Below, piece by piece: positions 23,434 to 32,346 of a DNA stretch of 35,285 nt. Source of the DNA: Bacteriovoracaceae bacterium UBA6261 (GTDB lineage: Bacteria; Bdellovibrionota; Bacteriovoracia; Bacteriovoracales; Bacteriovoracaceae). How positions within the stretch are numbered: the stretch's first letter is position 1; every line of letters starts with the position of its first letter. A program made the translations under genes and the position numbers. The notes below the pieces were generated by a model. The model was not told where the DNA came from, made no database searches, and saw nothing but the letters and a program-made list of their open reading frames with translations. The stretch spans positions 1-35,285 of the forward strand of contig DJVH01000058.1 in the NCBI GenBank assembly GCA_002440825.1. The letters run 5' to 3'.

Positions 23434-25341
23434 ATGACCAACAAAAACGCTCAGCCATTTATCACCTCTGTTTTGATGCTTTCTTTGCTGTGGTCCTGCT
23501 CGACCAGCAACTGGCAGTCAGAAAAAGCGGACCGCCAGGTCGCCGCTGTGATGCAGACTTTTCCTGCCCTTCTGGATTTTCCAGAGCTCACGACGGATAA
23601 AGGAGAACTCGCTGCTGCCTTAAAAACGGCGCTGAAAAAATCAGTTAAAGGCATGACTGAAACAGACATCAATGAAGTCAGCGAACGCTTGAGAAAATAC
23701 ATGGCGTTTCTTGGATTGACGGCTAAGGATTTTAAAAAAGCAGAAGCCGCAACAGTAGTCGTCACACCGGAAGGAGAAATCGCACCTGTTGAAACTTCAA
23801 AAAAAATTCCCCGCGATGTAGAAGGCGGAGATGATGAAGATGATAAAACACCTTCTAATTTAAAAGCGATTCAACGTCTCTTGATCTCCAGCACCCAATT
23901 TCTGGAATGTTCCCGACTCACAGACTGGGAATGTCTTGAGAAAGAACCAAAGCTGAAGCCGCGGGCCGATTTCCGTCTTCCTAAAAAAGCAGACCTGGGC
24001 GTTCCTGTTATTGCCGGCGAAAAATTAGATATGGATGTTTTTTTCACGCAAGCCTGGGATGGAAGTCCGAGCGGCCATGTGGTCGATCGCTTTGCTGAAA
24101 GATTAAATAATGATGTTGGCAAGAGCTTGTCCATAGCCATGTATGGAATCGATGATGTTGAAGGAAGCATGAAAGGTGTTTACGACGCCATCATTGAACA
24201 CGCTAAAAAAGCTGATACGCAAGTTCGCGCCGTCGTCGATGTTTCCGGTTTTGAACGCGGAAAATCGCCGTGGGTCTTTGATTATCTAAAACCTCAATCA
24301 GAAGAACTGGTTTCCTCATGGCTCTTTGGTGAATCGAGCAACAACCCGGGTGGCATGCACGCTACATTTCAGTATGAGGCCACGCCGAATTTTATCCGCT
24401 TCATGAACGAGGGAATTAAAACGCAGGAAGAATCGCGCGTAAGACTGGAATGGTCGACATCGCATATCATGCACAACAAATACGCTGTTCTCGAAAACAA
24501 TGACGGCCTGAAATCCGTCTGGACGGGTACGGCCAATATTTCCAATCACTGCATGGGAACAGAAGCGAATTCCAACATGTCAGTTTACATCCGCAACGAT
24601 CATATCGCTCAGGCGTTTCTGGATGAATTCAACTTGATGTTCGAATTTGATCCAACGTTGACAGTTAAAAGTAAACTGGTTCGAAACAGCGATGAAAAGA
24701 CACCGGCGATGGCGGGACGTTTTCACCGCAACAAATATCCCGTTTCAAAAAGATTTTTTAAATTTAACGATGGAACAAATGTTCGCGTTCACTTTGCTCC
24801 GACAGACGACGCTGAACACAGAGTTATTCTCCCGATGCTCCTCTCGGCCAGAGAAGGAGATGAAATCAGAATCTCCATGTTCGGAGGAACAGGATATGAA
24901 ATCGTCAGAGCGATGCAGTTTGCTGTCGCAAAAGGCGCGAACATCAGAATCGTCTACGATTCAAAACTTGGTCACGGTCTGACGTCGTGGACGCGCGACC
25001 GCGTGTTGAATGTCTTTATGGATAATCCATATATCGGAAAAATTTTAAACGCTCCTAAAAAACCGGGATCCATTTCGGTGCGCATTTCTACATGGAAAGG
25101 AAAAAATCATTACAAAGCAGGGACACTCACCCGTCACCTGGACAATGGAACTCTTCGTGCTGAACAAATTATCGTCGGCTCGCAGAACTGGAGCTCGGGC
25201 GGAAACGATTACAATGATGAAAACCTTATATCCATCCAGAACATCGATAAAGATGTTGAAGCCGCTGCTTTATTCAATAAAGAATTCGATTCGAGATTGT
25301 GGGTGAAATCAAGGGACGAACGCCCTCGCCTCTTCAACTGA
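23434..25341 (+). CDS. Phospholipase D-like lipoprotein with degenerate HKD motifs
   Basis: The product is 635 residues from ATG 23434 with GGGAG upstream; a lipobox LLWSC gives lipid Cys22. Residues 25-200 are helical with a long acidic linker. Two PLD-like halves follow: one with H347-N-K349-x4-E354 and GTANIS, the other with H559-Y-K561-x4-T566 and GSQNWS. In canonical HKD motifs the last position is Asp; here it is Glu and Thr, but His and Lys are kept, so catalysis is possible. It may act on phospholipid, cardiolipin or nucleic acid at the outer membrane or outside the cell. The gene is transcribed alone from the gap at 23300-23433, divergent from the 3D gene. Confidence 0.82.
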   Translation: MTNKNAQPFITSVLMLSLLWSCSTSNWQSEKADRQVAAVMQTFPALLDFPELTTDKGELAAALKTALKKSVKGMTETDINEVSERLRKYMAFLGLTAKDFKKAEAATVVVTPEGEIAPVETSKKIPRDVEGGDDEDDKTPSNLKAIQRLLISSTQFLECSRLTDWECLEKEPKLKPRADFRLPKKADLGVPVIAGEKLDMDVFFTQAWDGSPSGHVVDRFAERLNNDVGKSLSIAMYGIDDVEGSMKGVYDAIIEHAKKADTQVRAVVDVSGFERGKSPWVFDYLKPQSEELVSSWLFGESSNNPGGMHATFQYEATPNFIRFMNEGIKTQEESRVRLEWSTSHIMHNKYAVLENNDGLKSVWTGTANISNHCMGTEANSNMSVYIRNDHIAQAFLDEFNLMFEFDPTLTVKSKLVRNSDEKTPAMAGRFHRNKYPVSKRFFKFNDGTNVRVHFAPTDDAEHRVILPMLLSAREGDEIRISMFGGTGYEIVRAMQFAVAKGANIRIVYDSKLGHGLTSWTRDRVLNVFMDNPYIGKILNAPKKPGSISVRISTWKGKNHYKAGTLTRHLDNGTLRAEQIIVGSQNWSSGGNDYNDENLISIQNIDKDVEAAALFNKEFDSRLWVKSRDERPRLFN

Positions 25342-25343
25342 AT

Positions 25344-25895
25344 TTAAACGGCTTCGATGATGGCCTGAATTGCTTTAAAAAAATCCAGATGATCGTCCGC
25401 TCCCGGAATATGAATGAATGTTCCGGGAATGTCCGGATACAAATGCAGAAACGAATACAAAACATAATTGCAGACATATTCGCCTGCACTGGTGGAAATT
25501 TTCACCGGGACATAATTTGAAGCCGCATTGATCATTGGCTGCAAAGAAATCCGACTGAACAATCCGTCAGCTCCGTTTTCAAGAATCTTCTGCGCTTTCA
25601 ACGTTACACCTTCGTTGTCCGGAATTCTTGCATCTACCCAATTGATTCCGATGCGCTCAATAGTCAGTTCAGTTCTTTTTTGAGCATGGCCGGTCAGTAT
25701 CACATGCGTAGGTTTGAATTCAGAAATGACCTTATCCAGAAGCGGCAGAGAATTATTGAAACTCACCGGCAAAACCTGAGTTTTCACAGGAAAAGAAAAA
25801 TTTTGGTTATTCAAGAATTTCAAAAGCTCTTCAGAAGGGTTTACAGTATTTCCTTCAAAAGGCATAAAACCTGTGACCAATACTCTCTTTGTCAT
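25344..25895 (-). CDS. pcp: Pyroglutamyl-peptidase I (peptidase C15)
   Basis: The product is 183 residues. It has the VLVTGFMPFEGNTVNPSEE opening of Pcp, and the catalytic triad E80 (in LTIERIGIN), C142 (in AGEYVCNYVLY) and H162 (in FIHIPG). It removes N-terminal pyroglutamate from peptides in the cytoplasm. Its length is about 25 residues shorter than typical (about 210), mostly at loops. Its ATG overlaps the stop of the VF530 gene (ATGA), so it is the last gene of the TetR-VF530-Pcp unit. It converges on the PLD gene with a 2-base gap. Confidence 0.9.
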   Translation of the reverse strand: MTKRVLVTGFMPFEGNTVNPSEELLKFLNNQNFSFPVKTQVLPVSFNNSLPLLDKVISEFKPTHVILTGHAQKRTELTIERIGINWVDARIPDNEGVTLKAQKILENGADGLFSRISLQPMINAASNYVPVKISTSAGEYVCNYVLYSFLHLYPDIPGTFIHIPGADDHLDFFKAIQAIIEAV

Positions 25896-26116
25896 TTTTC
25901 CTCTAACTCCCGTTTGAGAGAAACATAAAGGTTTTCCACTTTAGTTCTCGCCCAGGGGGTTTTTCGCAAAAAAGTTAAAGTTGATTTGATGCTCGGATCG
26001 TTTTTAAAGCAATTGATATCAATCAAACTCGAAAGCTGCGGAAAACCAAAATGAGCGACAAGCTCGGTAACGATCGCTTCAAGCGTTTTGCCGTGAAGGG
26101 GATTTTTATTATGCAT
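25892..26116 (-). CDS. VF530-like (DUF2132) small DNA-binding-type protein
   Basis: The product is 74 residues from ATG 26116 (MHNKNPLHGKTLEAIV); the longer start at 26137 lies within the TetR gene. It matches the VF530/DUF2132 family along its whole length: NPLHGKTLE, INCFKNDPSIKSTLTFLRKTPWARTKVE. A structure of VF530 from Vibrio fischeri shows a four-helix fold proposed to bind DNA. The gene overlaps TetR by 8 bases and Pcp by 4 bases. Confidence 0.88.
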   Translation of the reverse strand: MHNKNPLHGKTLEAIVTELVAHFGFPQLSSLIDINCFKNDPSIKSTLTFLRKTPWARTKVENLYVSLKRELEEK

Positions 26117-26705
26117 AGAAACTCTCAAAAACTGCATGGCACATTTTCTTGACGATGTCTTTTTCTCCGCGAAGTCTCATCAACTGCAGACCGCCTTGCA
26201 AGGTCGCCATGATAAGATCCGCCGTAATTTTTGTATCAAGATCCTGACGGAATGTACGCTCTTTTTTTCCCTGCTCAAGCGTCTCAATAATCCACTCTCT
26301 TTGCATAAAGTGAAAGTCTTTGACCTTTTTTTTCATCTTCGCTGGAAGCGTATTATAGTCAGAAGTTAAGACACCCGTAGGACAAATGTATTGACCCTGT
26401 TCGCTTATCTTTAAAAACATGGAAACAAGCTTTTCTAGTTTCTGCGCGGCACTCAAGTCAGCGACCTTTGCGCTCCACAGTTTATAGGCACTTTCATAAT
26501 CCTTGATCAGCTCCAGGCCCATTTCCTCTTTAGATGAAAAATAATAATGCAGGCTCGCCTTGCGAATTCCGAGAGAATCAGCAATTGTCTGGAAACTAAA
26601 GCCGTTAAAGCCTAAAGTCTGCAGATAGGTTTTAGCTAACTGAAGAGCTTCACGTTTTTTATCGGCCTTGGAATCATTTTTTAAGCTGTTGCTTTTTTCA
26701 TTCAT
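26109..26705 (-). CDS. TetR-family transcriptional regulator
   Basis: The product is 198 residues. The N-terminal helix-turn-helix (about 28-62) reads GFSFQTIADSLGIRKASLHYYFSSKEE, the standard TetR recognition helix with HYYF. The C-terminal ligand domain resembles TetR_C members in the AcrR/YfiR group. A perfect 20-base palindrome (26715-26734) lies in the 49-base gap before the divergent thiolase gene. It therefore probably represses both itself and the thiolase-hydrolase pair, with an acyl-CoA or fatty-acid-like ligand (inference from the neighbour). Confidence 0.92.
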   Translation of the reverse strand: MNEKSNSLKNDSKADKKREALQLAKTYLQTLGFNGFSFQTIADSLGIRKASLHYYFSSKEEMGLELIKDYESAYKLWSAKVADLSAAQKLEKLVSMFLKISEQGQYICPTGVLTSDYNTLPAKMKKKVKDFHFMQREWIIETLEQGKKERTFRQDLDTKITADLIMATLQGGLQLMRLRGEKDIVKKMCHAVFESFYA

Positions 26706-26714
26706 GGGTTATAC

Positions 26715-26734
26715 TCTACCTACCAGTAGGTAGA
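26715..26734. promoter_or_regulatory. TetR operator palindrome
   Basis: TCTACCTAC and GTAGGTAGA are perfect 9-base arms around a central CA. It lies between two divergent start codons, one of which belongs to a TetR gene, and covers a TAGAAT -10-like box (26731-26736) for the thiolase direction. Confidence 0.7.
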
Positions 26735-26754
26735 ATTGCAAGAAGGAACAAACT

Positions 26755-28041
26755 ATGTTGTTAAAACAAATGAGACCAGTCGCCATCATGGGCGGAACCC
26801 GCACTCCCTTTGTCCGCTCGTTTTCAAGTTATTCGCGGACACCAAACAAAGAGCTGATGACTGCAACGTTGCAGGAACTCGTGAAAAAATTTAATCTGCA
26901 GAACGTGCAACTCGGTGATGTCGCTCTTGGGGCCGTCATGAAAAATGCCGAAGACTGGAATATGGCACGCGAAAGTGTTTTGAAATCAGGTCTGCATCCC
27001 CACACTCCAGGCTATGATGTGCAGCGAGCTTGCGGCACGGGTCTGGAAACAACCGCCCACATCGCTTTAAAAATAGCCAGCGGTCAGATCGAATCAGGCA
27101 TCGGCGGAGGAACAGATACCAATTCCGACATCGCCGGCGTTTTAACTCACGAACTTTCGTGGGCCTTGATGGATATTCAGAAAGCAAAAACACTTTTAGA
27201 AAAAGCTAAGAAATTTGCTCAGATCAAACCACAAAATCTCATTCCCAAATTTCCGGTTGTACAAGAACCACAGACGGGACTTTCCATGGGAGAGCATTGC
27301 GAATTAATGGTCAAGGAATGGAAAATTACAAGAGAGGCGCAGGATCTGCTTGCCTACGATTCTCACCAGAACGCCTGGGCAGCCTATGAGCGCGGTTTTT
27401 TCGACGATCTGATTTTCGAATACAAAGGCGTAAAGCGTGATGCGATTTTGAGACCTGATACGACACTTGAAAAACTTGCAAGATTAAAACCGGCCTTTGA
27501 TTTTTCAGGCAATGGAACGTTGACTGCCGGAAACTCGACAGCGCTGACAGACGGAGCTTCTGCCGTTCTTCTCGGCAGTGAAGATTTTGCTGATCAATAC
27601 AAACTTCCTATTCTTGCCTACTTTGTCGATGCGGAATATTCAGCTGTCAATTTTGTCAAAGGAGAAGGACTGTTGATGGCACCGACATACGCCATAGCAA
27701 AACTGCTTCAAAGAAATAATCTGACACTTCAGGATTTCGATTTCTATGAAATTCACGAAGCTTTTGCAGGCCAGGTTCTCTGCACACTAAAAGCTTTTGA
27801 ATCAGCAGAGTACTGCACTAAAAAATTAGGATTGAGTGGAGCTCTCGGATCTATCGATCGCAATAAATTAAACGTGAACGGAAGTTCGCTTGCCTTGGGT
27901 CACCCCTTCGCCGCAACAGGCGGGCGAATTGTCGCGACACTGGCCAAGCTACTTCACGACAAAGGTTCTGGACGCGGGCTTATCTCAATCTGTACCGCGG
28001 GTGGTATGGGCGTAGCTGCCATCATTGAAAGACCGGTATAG
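26755..28041 (+). CDS. fadI: Acetyl-CoA acyltransferase (thiolase, FadI-like)
   Basis: The product is 428 residues, the length of FadI. The catalytic Cys93 is in QRACGTGLE, the His pair in FYEIHEAFA and LALGHPFAATGG, and the second Cys in ICTAGGMGV, so all thiolase signatures are intact. It cleaves 3-ketoacyl-CoA with CoA in beta-oxidation (or runs in reverse as a condensing enzyme). AAGGA lies 8 bases before the ATG. It is divergent from TetR and followed after 3 bases by a hydrolase. No FadJ or FadE lies in the window. Confidence 0.9.
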   Translation: MLLKQMRPVAIMGGTRTPFVRSFSSYSRTPNKELMTATLQELVKKFNLQNVQLGDVALGAVMKNAEDWNMARESVLKSGLHPHTPGYDVQRACGTGLETTAHIALKIASGQIESGIGGGTDTNSDIAGVLTHELSWALMDIQKAKTLLEKAKKFAQIKPQNLIPKFPVVQEPQTGLSMGEHCELMVKEWKITREAQDLLAYDSHQNAWAAYERGFFDDLIFEYKGVKRDAILRPDTTLEKLARLKPAFDFSGNGTLTAGNSTALTDGASAVLLGSEDFADQYKLPILAYFVDAEYSAVNFVKGEGLLMAPTYAIAKLLQRNNLTLQDFDFYEIHEAFAGQVLCTLKAFESAEYCTKKLGLSGALGSIDRNKLNVNGSSLALGHPFAATGGRIVATLAKLLHDKGSGRGLISICTAGGMGVAAIIERPV

Positions 28042-28044
28042 TGA

Positions 28045-28863
28045 ATGAAAAAATATCTGCCGGTTTTGATGGAACCGATTTCCAGGATTGCGCCGGGTCT
28101 CGCGGCCCGGATTGCTTTTCATTTTTTTGCAACTCCTGTCCGCATCCCGCGTCCGGAATCAGAAAAAATCTGGCATGAGCAATCGAAAAAATATTTTCTC
28201 AAATCGGGCATCGCCGCCTTTGAATGGGGAAAACCCACGGATCCTCTCGTCATGCTCATTCATGGCTGGAACGGTCGCGGAACTCAAATCGCCTCCTTCG
28301 CCCTTCCCTTGGTGGAAAAAGGTTTTCGTGTCGTCGCGCTCGACGGTCCGGCGCATGGAATTTCTCCGGGGACAAAAACCAACCCATCACACTTTGCAAA
28401 ATTTATCGAAGACTCACAAAAAGAATTGTCTCCAGAGGGCGCTCATACAGTGATCGCACATTCATTCGGAGGTGGCTGCGCCGTTCTCGCGGCCAGCAGA
28501 TCATTGCGAGTAAAAAAACTTGTGCTTGTGGCGAGTCCCGCTTTTTACGAACGGGTTGTGCAATTTTATGCCCGCTCCTACAAGCTGAGCAAAATAGCTG
28601 AAGAAAAATTTACGGAAATTGTGGCAAAGGCAGCCGGCATTCATCCCAAAGATCTCAACATAGCGTCCATCGGAAGCAAGCTTCCGATTCCCAAAATGAT
28701 TGTTCATGATAGTGATGACAATGCCGTCAATTTCCTTTCGGCAAAAGCTATGCACGAAGCCTGGCCTGATTCCGTACTTTTTAAAACAGAAGGGCTGGGC
28801 CACAGAAGAATTTTGAAAGATCAAAATGTCATCACAGCAGTGGTCAATTTTATCATCGCCTAA
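28045..28863 (+). CDS. Alpha/beta-hydrolase
   Basis: The product is 272 residues. The oxyanion-hole region is LIHGWNGRG (residues 71-79), the nucleophile elbow is AHSFGGGC (Ser near 143), and the late His sits in LGHRRIL, so a full triad is likely. It has no signal peptide. It starts 3 bases after the thiolase stop and is likely in the same TetR-controlled operon; a thioesterase or lipase role on acyl-CoA is possible (inference). Its stop overlaps the convergent histidine kinase stop by 4 bases. Confidence 0.85.
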   Translation: MKKYLPVLMEPISRIAPGLAARIAFHFFATPVRIPRPESEKIWHEQSKKYFLKSGIAAFEWGKPTDPLVMLIHGWNGRGTQIASFALPLVEKGFRVVALDGPAHGISPGTKTNPSHFAKFIEDSQKELSPEGAHTVIAHSFGGGCAVLAASRSLRVKKLVLVASPAFYERVVQFYARSYKLSKIAEEKFTEIVAKAAGIHPKDLNIASIGSKLPIPKMIVHDSDDNAVNFLSAKAMHEAWPDSVLFKTEGLGHRRILKDQNVITAVVNFIIA

Positions 28864-30557
28864 CCGGCGCGCTGAAGAGTTTCGGAATTCATCTGCGCAA
28901 TCGGCAGAGAAATAATAAATCTTGTATTAATGGATTTGCGGTCGAGATAGAGTTCGCCTTTGTGGCCTTCAACAATTCCTTTTGAAATGGAAAGGCCGAG
29001 ACCGGTTCCTTTGCCCACGTCTTTAGTCGTATAAAAGGGATGCATCATGTTTTGAGCAACTTCTTCCGGAATACCGTGTCCGCTGTCAGTGACCATCAGT
29101 GAAATATGATTTCTCTTCACCATATTAAAAGAAATATGCACCCAACGTTCTTCTTTTCCATCAACGGCGTCATAAGCGTTGTTGAGCAAATTTAGAAGAA
29201 CCTGAACCAATTGAGATTCACGACACTGTAGAGTAACGTCGGGAATCGGATCAATTTTCAGCATGACGTGGTGGTGGCGGAATTTTTCATTACAAAGCTC
29301 AAGAGTATTTTCCACAATCGATTTAAGAGGTGTGGCCACAAAAGGATCACCTTCAGCGTTGCGGGAAAAGGATTTTAACCCGCGGATGATTTTAGCAATA
29401 CGATCAACAGTCTGATTGATCTTCGACAAAGAATCTTTGAAAGCATCAGCATCATATTGGCCGCGGTCAATCTGACGGCGTAAATGCAGCGTTCTTGATG
29501 AAATAACGGCCAAGGGGTTATTTATTTCATGAGCTATCCCTGAGGCCATTTCCCCCAATGAAACCAGCTTTGCGCTTTGAACAGAGATTTTTCTTCTCTC
29601 TTCCAGTTCTTCCTGGGATTGAAGAAAACGAACGAGGTGAACGGTTCCTCCGATCCAGAAAAAGAAAAATCCGCAGAAATAAAGAATGCAGCGTTTTTTC
29701 CACGAGGCGAGAATTTCATCGCGCGAGAGACCGACATAAATGAAGAATTTCGAATCGCCTACTCGTCTCATGCTGCTTATTCGCGACACTCCATCAATAA
29801 GGGAGTTGCGATCCAGATGCTTGACTTTGATTTTTCCGCTGAAGAGTTGATCCGTTATAGCACTATTTTTGATCGTCGCTCCGATAATATGATCATTCCA
29901 GGGATAGCGGGCATAAATAATATTTTCATTGCTTCCCAGAGAAATAGACCCTTCTCTGCCTACATCAATACGGGAATAAATTTCGCGAAAATAAGAAAGA
30001 GGAACCGAGATCGCAATTACGCCTTCAAAGCGTCCCTGTTTCAGAATTTTTCTACTTAAGATAATAGAAGGGATACCGGTAAAGCGTCCGATAATAGGTT
30101 TTGAAATAAACAGCTTTTGTTCGTTGGATTTTTTGAGCAGCTGGAAATACTCCCTGTCTCCAAAATAAACTTTTTTTCTGTCTTTCTCGCGAAAAAAATC
30201 ATAACCATTTTTATCGATAGTAAAGAAAGTCAGTGCTTCTGGAATATCTTTCTGGCGTGCTTCAATTGTTTTTAAAATCTTTTTTAAATCGAGATTTCCT
30301 TCATTAAGTTCGTGCTCAACATTTCTTACTGTTTCCGAGAGTGTGAGATCAAAACGCGAAAAAACTCCAGTTAATTGCTCTTCAAGAACCTGGCTCAAAT
30401 TATCCGATTGAATTTTTGCGCGCTCAACTTCAAGATGATAAGTCGATTTCAATTCTGTGACAGCGGCCAAAGCCGTAAGAATCCCGATGGAAACTCCCCA
30501 GAGCAGAAACTTTCTGTATTTTTTATTCTGAATGAGTTGGATGATATCTTTCAACAT
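28860..30557 (-). CDS. Membrane sensor histidine kinase
   Basis: The product is 565 residues. A first membrane helix (about 17-34) is followed by an extracytoplasmic domain of about 250 residues with a Cache-like pattern (FFTIDKNGYDFFREKD, YFGDREYFQ, GVIAISVPLSYFREIY), then a second helix (about 290-308). The cytoplasmic part has the H-box with H343 in GIAHEINNPLA, N-box LLNLLNNAYDA (456-460), G1 DSGHGIP and G2 GKGTGLGLS, so the kinase is complete. No response regulator lies beside it. Cache domains bind amino acids or organic acids. Confidence 0.92.
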   Translation of the reverse strand: MLKDIIQLIQNKKYRKFLLWGVSIGILTALAAVTELKSTYHLEVERAKIQSDNLSQVLEEQLTGVFSRFDLTLSETVRNVEHELNEGNLDLKKILKTIEARQKDIPEALTFFTIDKNGYDFFREKDRKKVYFGDREYFQLLKKSNEQKLFISKPIIGRFTGIPSIILSRKILKQGRFEGVIAISVPLSYFREIYSRIDVGREGSISLGSNENIIYARYPWNDHIIGATIKNSAITDQLFSGKIKVKHLDRNSLIDGVSRISSMRRVGDSKFFIYVGLSRDEILASWKKRCILYFCGFFFFWIGGTVHLVRFLQSQEELEERRKISVQSAKLVSLGEMASGIAHEINNPLAVISSRTLHLRRQIDRGQYDADAFKDSLSKINQTVDRIAKIIRGLKSFSRNAEGDPFVATPLKSIVENTLELCNEKFRHHHVMLKIDPIPDVTLQCRESQLVQVLLNLLNNAYDAVDGKEERWVHISFNMVKRNHISLMVTDSGHGIPEEVAQNMMHPFYTTKDVGKGTGLGLSISKGIVEGHKGELYLDRKSINTRFIISLPIAQMNSETLQRAG

Positions 30558-30790
30558 GTCCTCGGTCGTTAAACACCTTCTCGATTTATTCTATCAAGGT
30601 CCTGAATAATTTCCGTTTGCCTAAGAGACTTTAAGGCAAAATTTAAGTAGCCTTAACAATTCGCAACAGATTGAAGACCAACTGTAAAACCGGCTTCACA
30701 TTTCCAAAGACTTAGTTGGCGTATTGAAAGTTCTCGTCTTAACATTGCGTTGATAAAGGCCCGAACGTGTGGTAATTCTTGCCTCCAATT
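30558..30790. other. 233-base intergenic gap
   Basis: This gap separates the divergent histidine kinase and SDR genes and must hold both promoters. I see no RNA gene, hairpin terminator or long repeat in it, and no convincing -35/-10 pair. GATAGAATAA on the minus strand near 30590 could be a -10 region for the kinase gene. Confidence 0.4.
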
Positions 30791-32335
30791 ATGAGTGAGA
30801 AAAATAAAGAAATCTTGATAGAAGACATCCATCAGGCATTAGACGTGCTTGAACAACTTGTTGAGCGCAGTGAAATGCTCACAGAGCTTTCCCATGAAAA
30901 GCGCATTGCTCTTTTCAAGGCCTGCGGTTTTATCGCTAAACCCGATAAAAAAGAAATTGCGAAACGAAACAAAGATGTAAAATTCTGGAAGCAAAAACAA
31001 CTTGTCGAGCAGAACAGATTAAAGCGTGCTCAGACCGGTATCAGAAGTGCGCGTGAAAATGCTGTCTTCACCGCTCCAGAGCAGCTGTTATTAGACAGTG
31101 ACAAGGCTTACCAGGAAGCACCGGAACTGGATACACCAAGAAACTGTTACGTCTGCAAGACGCTCTTCACCAAGCTTCATTTCTTCTACGATACCATGTG
31201 CAAGGAATGCGGTGATTTCAATTACCACAAACGTTTTCAGACAACAGATCTCACGGGTCAGGTCGCTCTCATTACCGGTTCTCGTCTAAAAATCGGTTAC
31301 CATGCAACTCTCATGATGTTGCGTTCAGGGGCCACTGTTATTGCGACGACAAGGTTTCCTGTTGATTCAGCAATGAGATTCGCCAAAGAAAAAGATTATC
31401 AGGACTGGAAAGATCGTCTGCACATTCACGGATTGGATCTTCGCCACACGCCTTCAGTTGAAATTTTTGCAAGCTATATCGAGCACAAATTCGATCGCCT
31501 TGATATCATGATTCACAATGCCGCCCAGACTGTGAGAAGACCTCCGGGATTCTATGCTCACTTGATGGAAACAGAACAATTGAACTTTCACGACATCAAT
31601 CCTGAAGCACAATTGCTGCTGAAGAATCACAATGATTTTAAAACTGAATTGAATCAGCTCACTCACGGAGATATCTCGACGGAGAAGGCCCTGCCGGTTA
31701 CATGGCATGGAGAAGGTCCGGGGGTAGGTATTCGCGCTTCGGCCGAGCTTTCACAAATCCCATACAGCTACGATAATTCTCTGGTTGCCGAAGAAGTTTT
31801 CCCGGAAGGACAGCTCGATGCAGATCTTCAACAGGTCGACTTGAGAAAAACCAATTCATGGCGCTTGCGTCTGGGTGAAGTTCCGACACCTGAACTTCTT
31901 GAAGTCCAGCTCGTCAATTCCATCGCTCCCTTCGTTCTCATCAACCGATTGATTCATTTGATGAGAAAGGATTATACGGGCAAAAAGCACATCGTGAACG
32001 TCACGGCGATGGAAGGAAAATTTTATCGCTTCAAAAAAGAAGACCGCCATCCTCACACAAATATGGCGAAGGCCGCTCTCAATATGATGACTCACACATC
32101 AGCTTCAGATTTCGCGAAAGACGGAATTTTCATGAATGCTGTTGATACAGGTTGGGTGACAGATGAAGATCCGGCAGAAATCTCTCAATACAAACAAAAA
32201 GTTCACGACTTCCAGCCGCCGCTGGATATCGTTGATGGAGCAGCAAGAATTTGCGATCCGTTTATTGACGGAATCAATACCGGCAAACACTGGTGTGGCC
32301 AGTTTCTGAAAGACTACAAGCCTATTGATTGGTAG
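30791..32335 (+). CDS. SDR oxidoreductase with N-terminal zinc ribbon
   Basis: The product is 514 residues from ATG 30791; an in-frame TTG four codons earlier is less likely. A helical N-terminus (to about 115) leads to a zinc ribbon with C119-x2-C122 and C137-x2-C140, then an NAD(P)-binding fold with TGSRLKIG (162-169) and NAAQ (243-246). A stretch of about 110 residues is inserted before the active-site helix. The active-site Tyr of YxxxK is Thr423 in HTNMAK (K427), and the usual Ser is also changed. The late VDTGWVTDEDP is family-typical. It resembles long SDRs that I recall from eukaryotes and some bacteria; the substrate is unknown. Confidence 0.8.
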   Translation: MSEKNKEILIEDIHQALDVLEQLVERSEMLTELSHEKRIALFKACGFIAKPDKKEIAKRNKDVKFWKQKQLVEQNRLKRAQTGIRSARENAVFTAPEQLLLDSDKAYQEAPELDTPRNCYVCKTLFTKLHFFYDTMCKECGDFNYHKRFQTTDLTGQVALITGSRLKIGYHATLMMLRSGATVIATTRFPVDSAMRFAKEKDYQDWKDRLHIHGLDLRHTPSVEIFASYIEHKFDRLDIMIHNAAQTVRRPPGFYAHLMETEQLNFHDINPEAQLLLKNHNDFKTELNQLTHGDISTEKALPVTWHGEGPGVGIRASAELSQIPYSYDNSLVAEEVFPEGQLDADLQQVDLRKTNSWRLRLGEVPTPELLEVQLVNSIAPFVLINRLIHLMRKDYTGKKHIVNVTAMEGKFYRFKKEDRHPHTNMAKAALNMMTHTSASDFAKDGIFMNAVDTGWVTDEDPAEISQYKQKVHDFQPPLDIVDGAARICDPFIDGINTGKHWCGQFLKDYKPIDW

Positions 32336-32346
32336 TCCCAGTCGTC

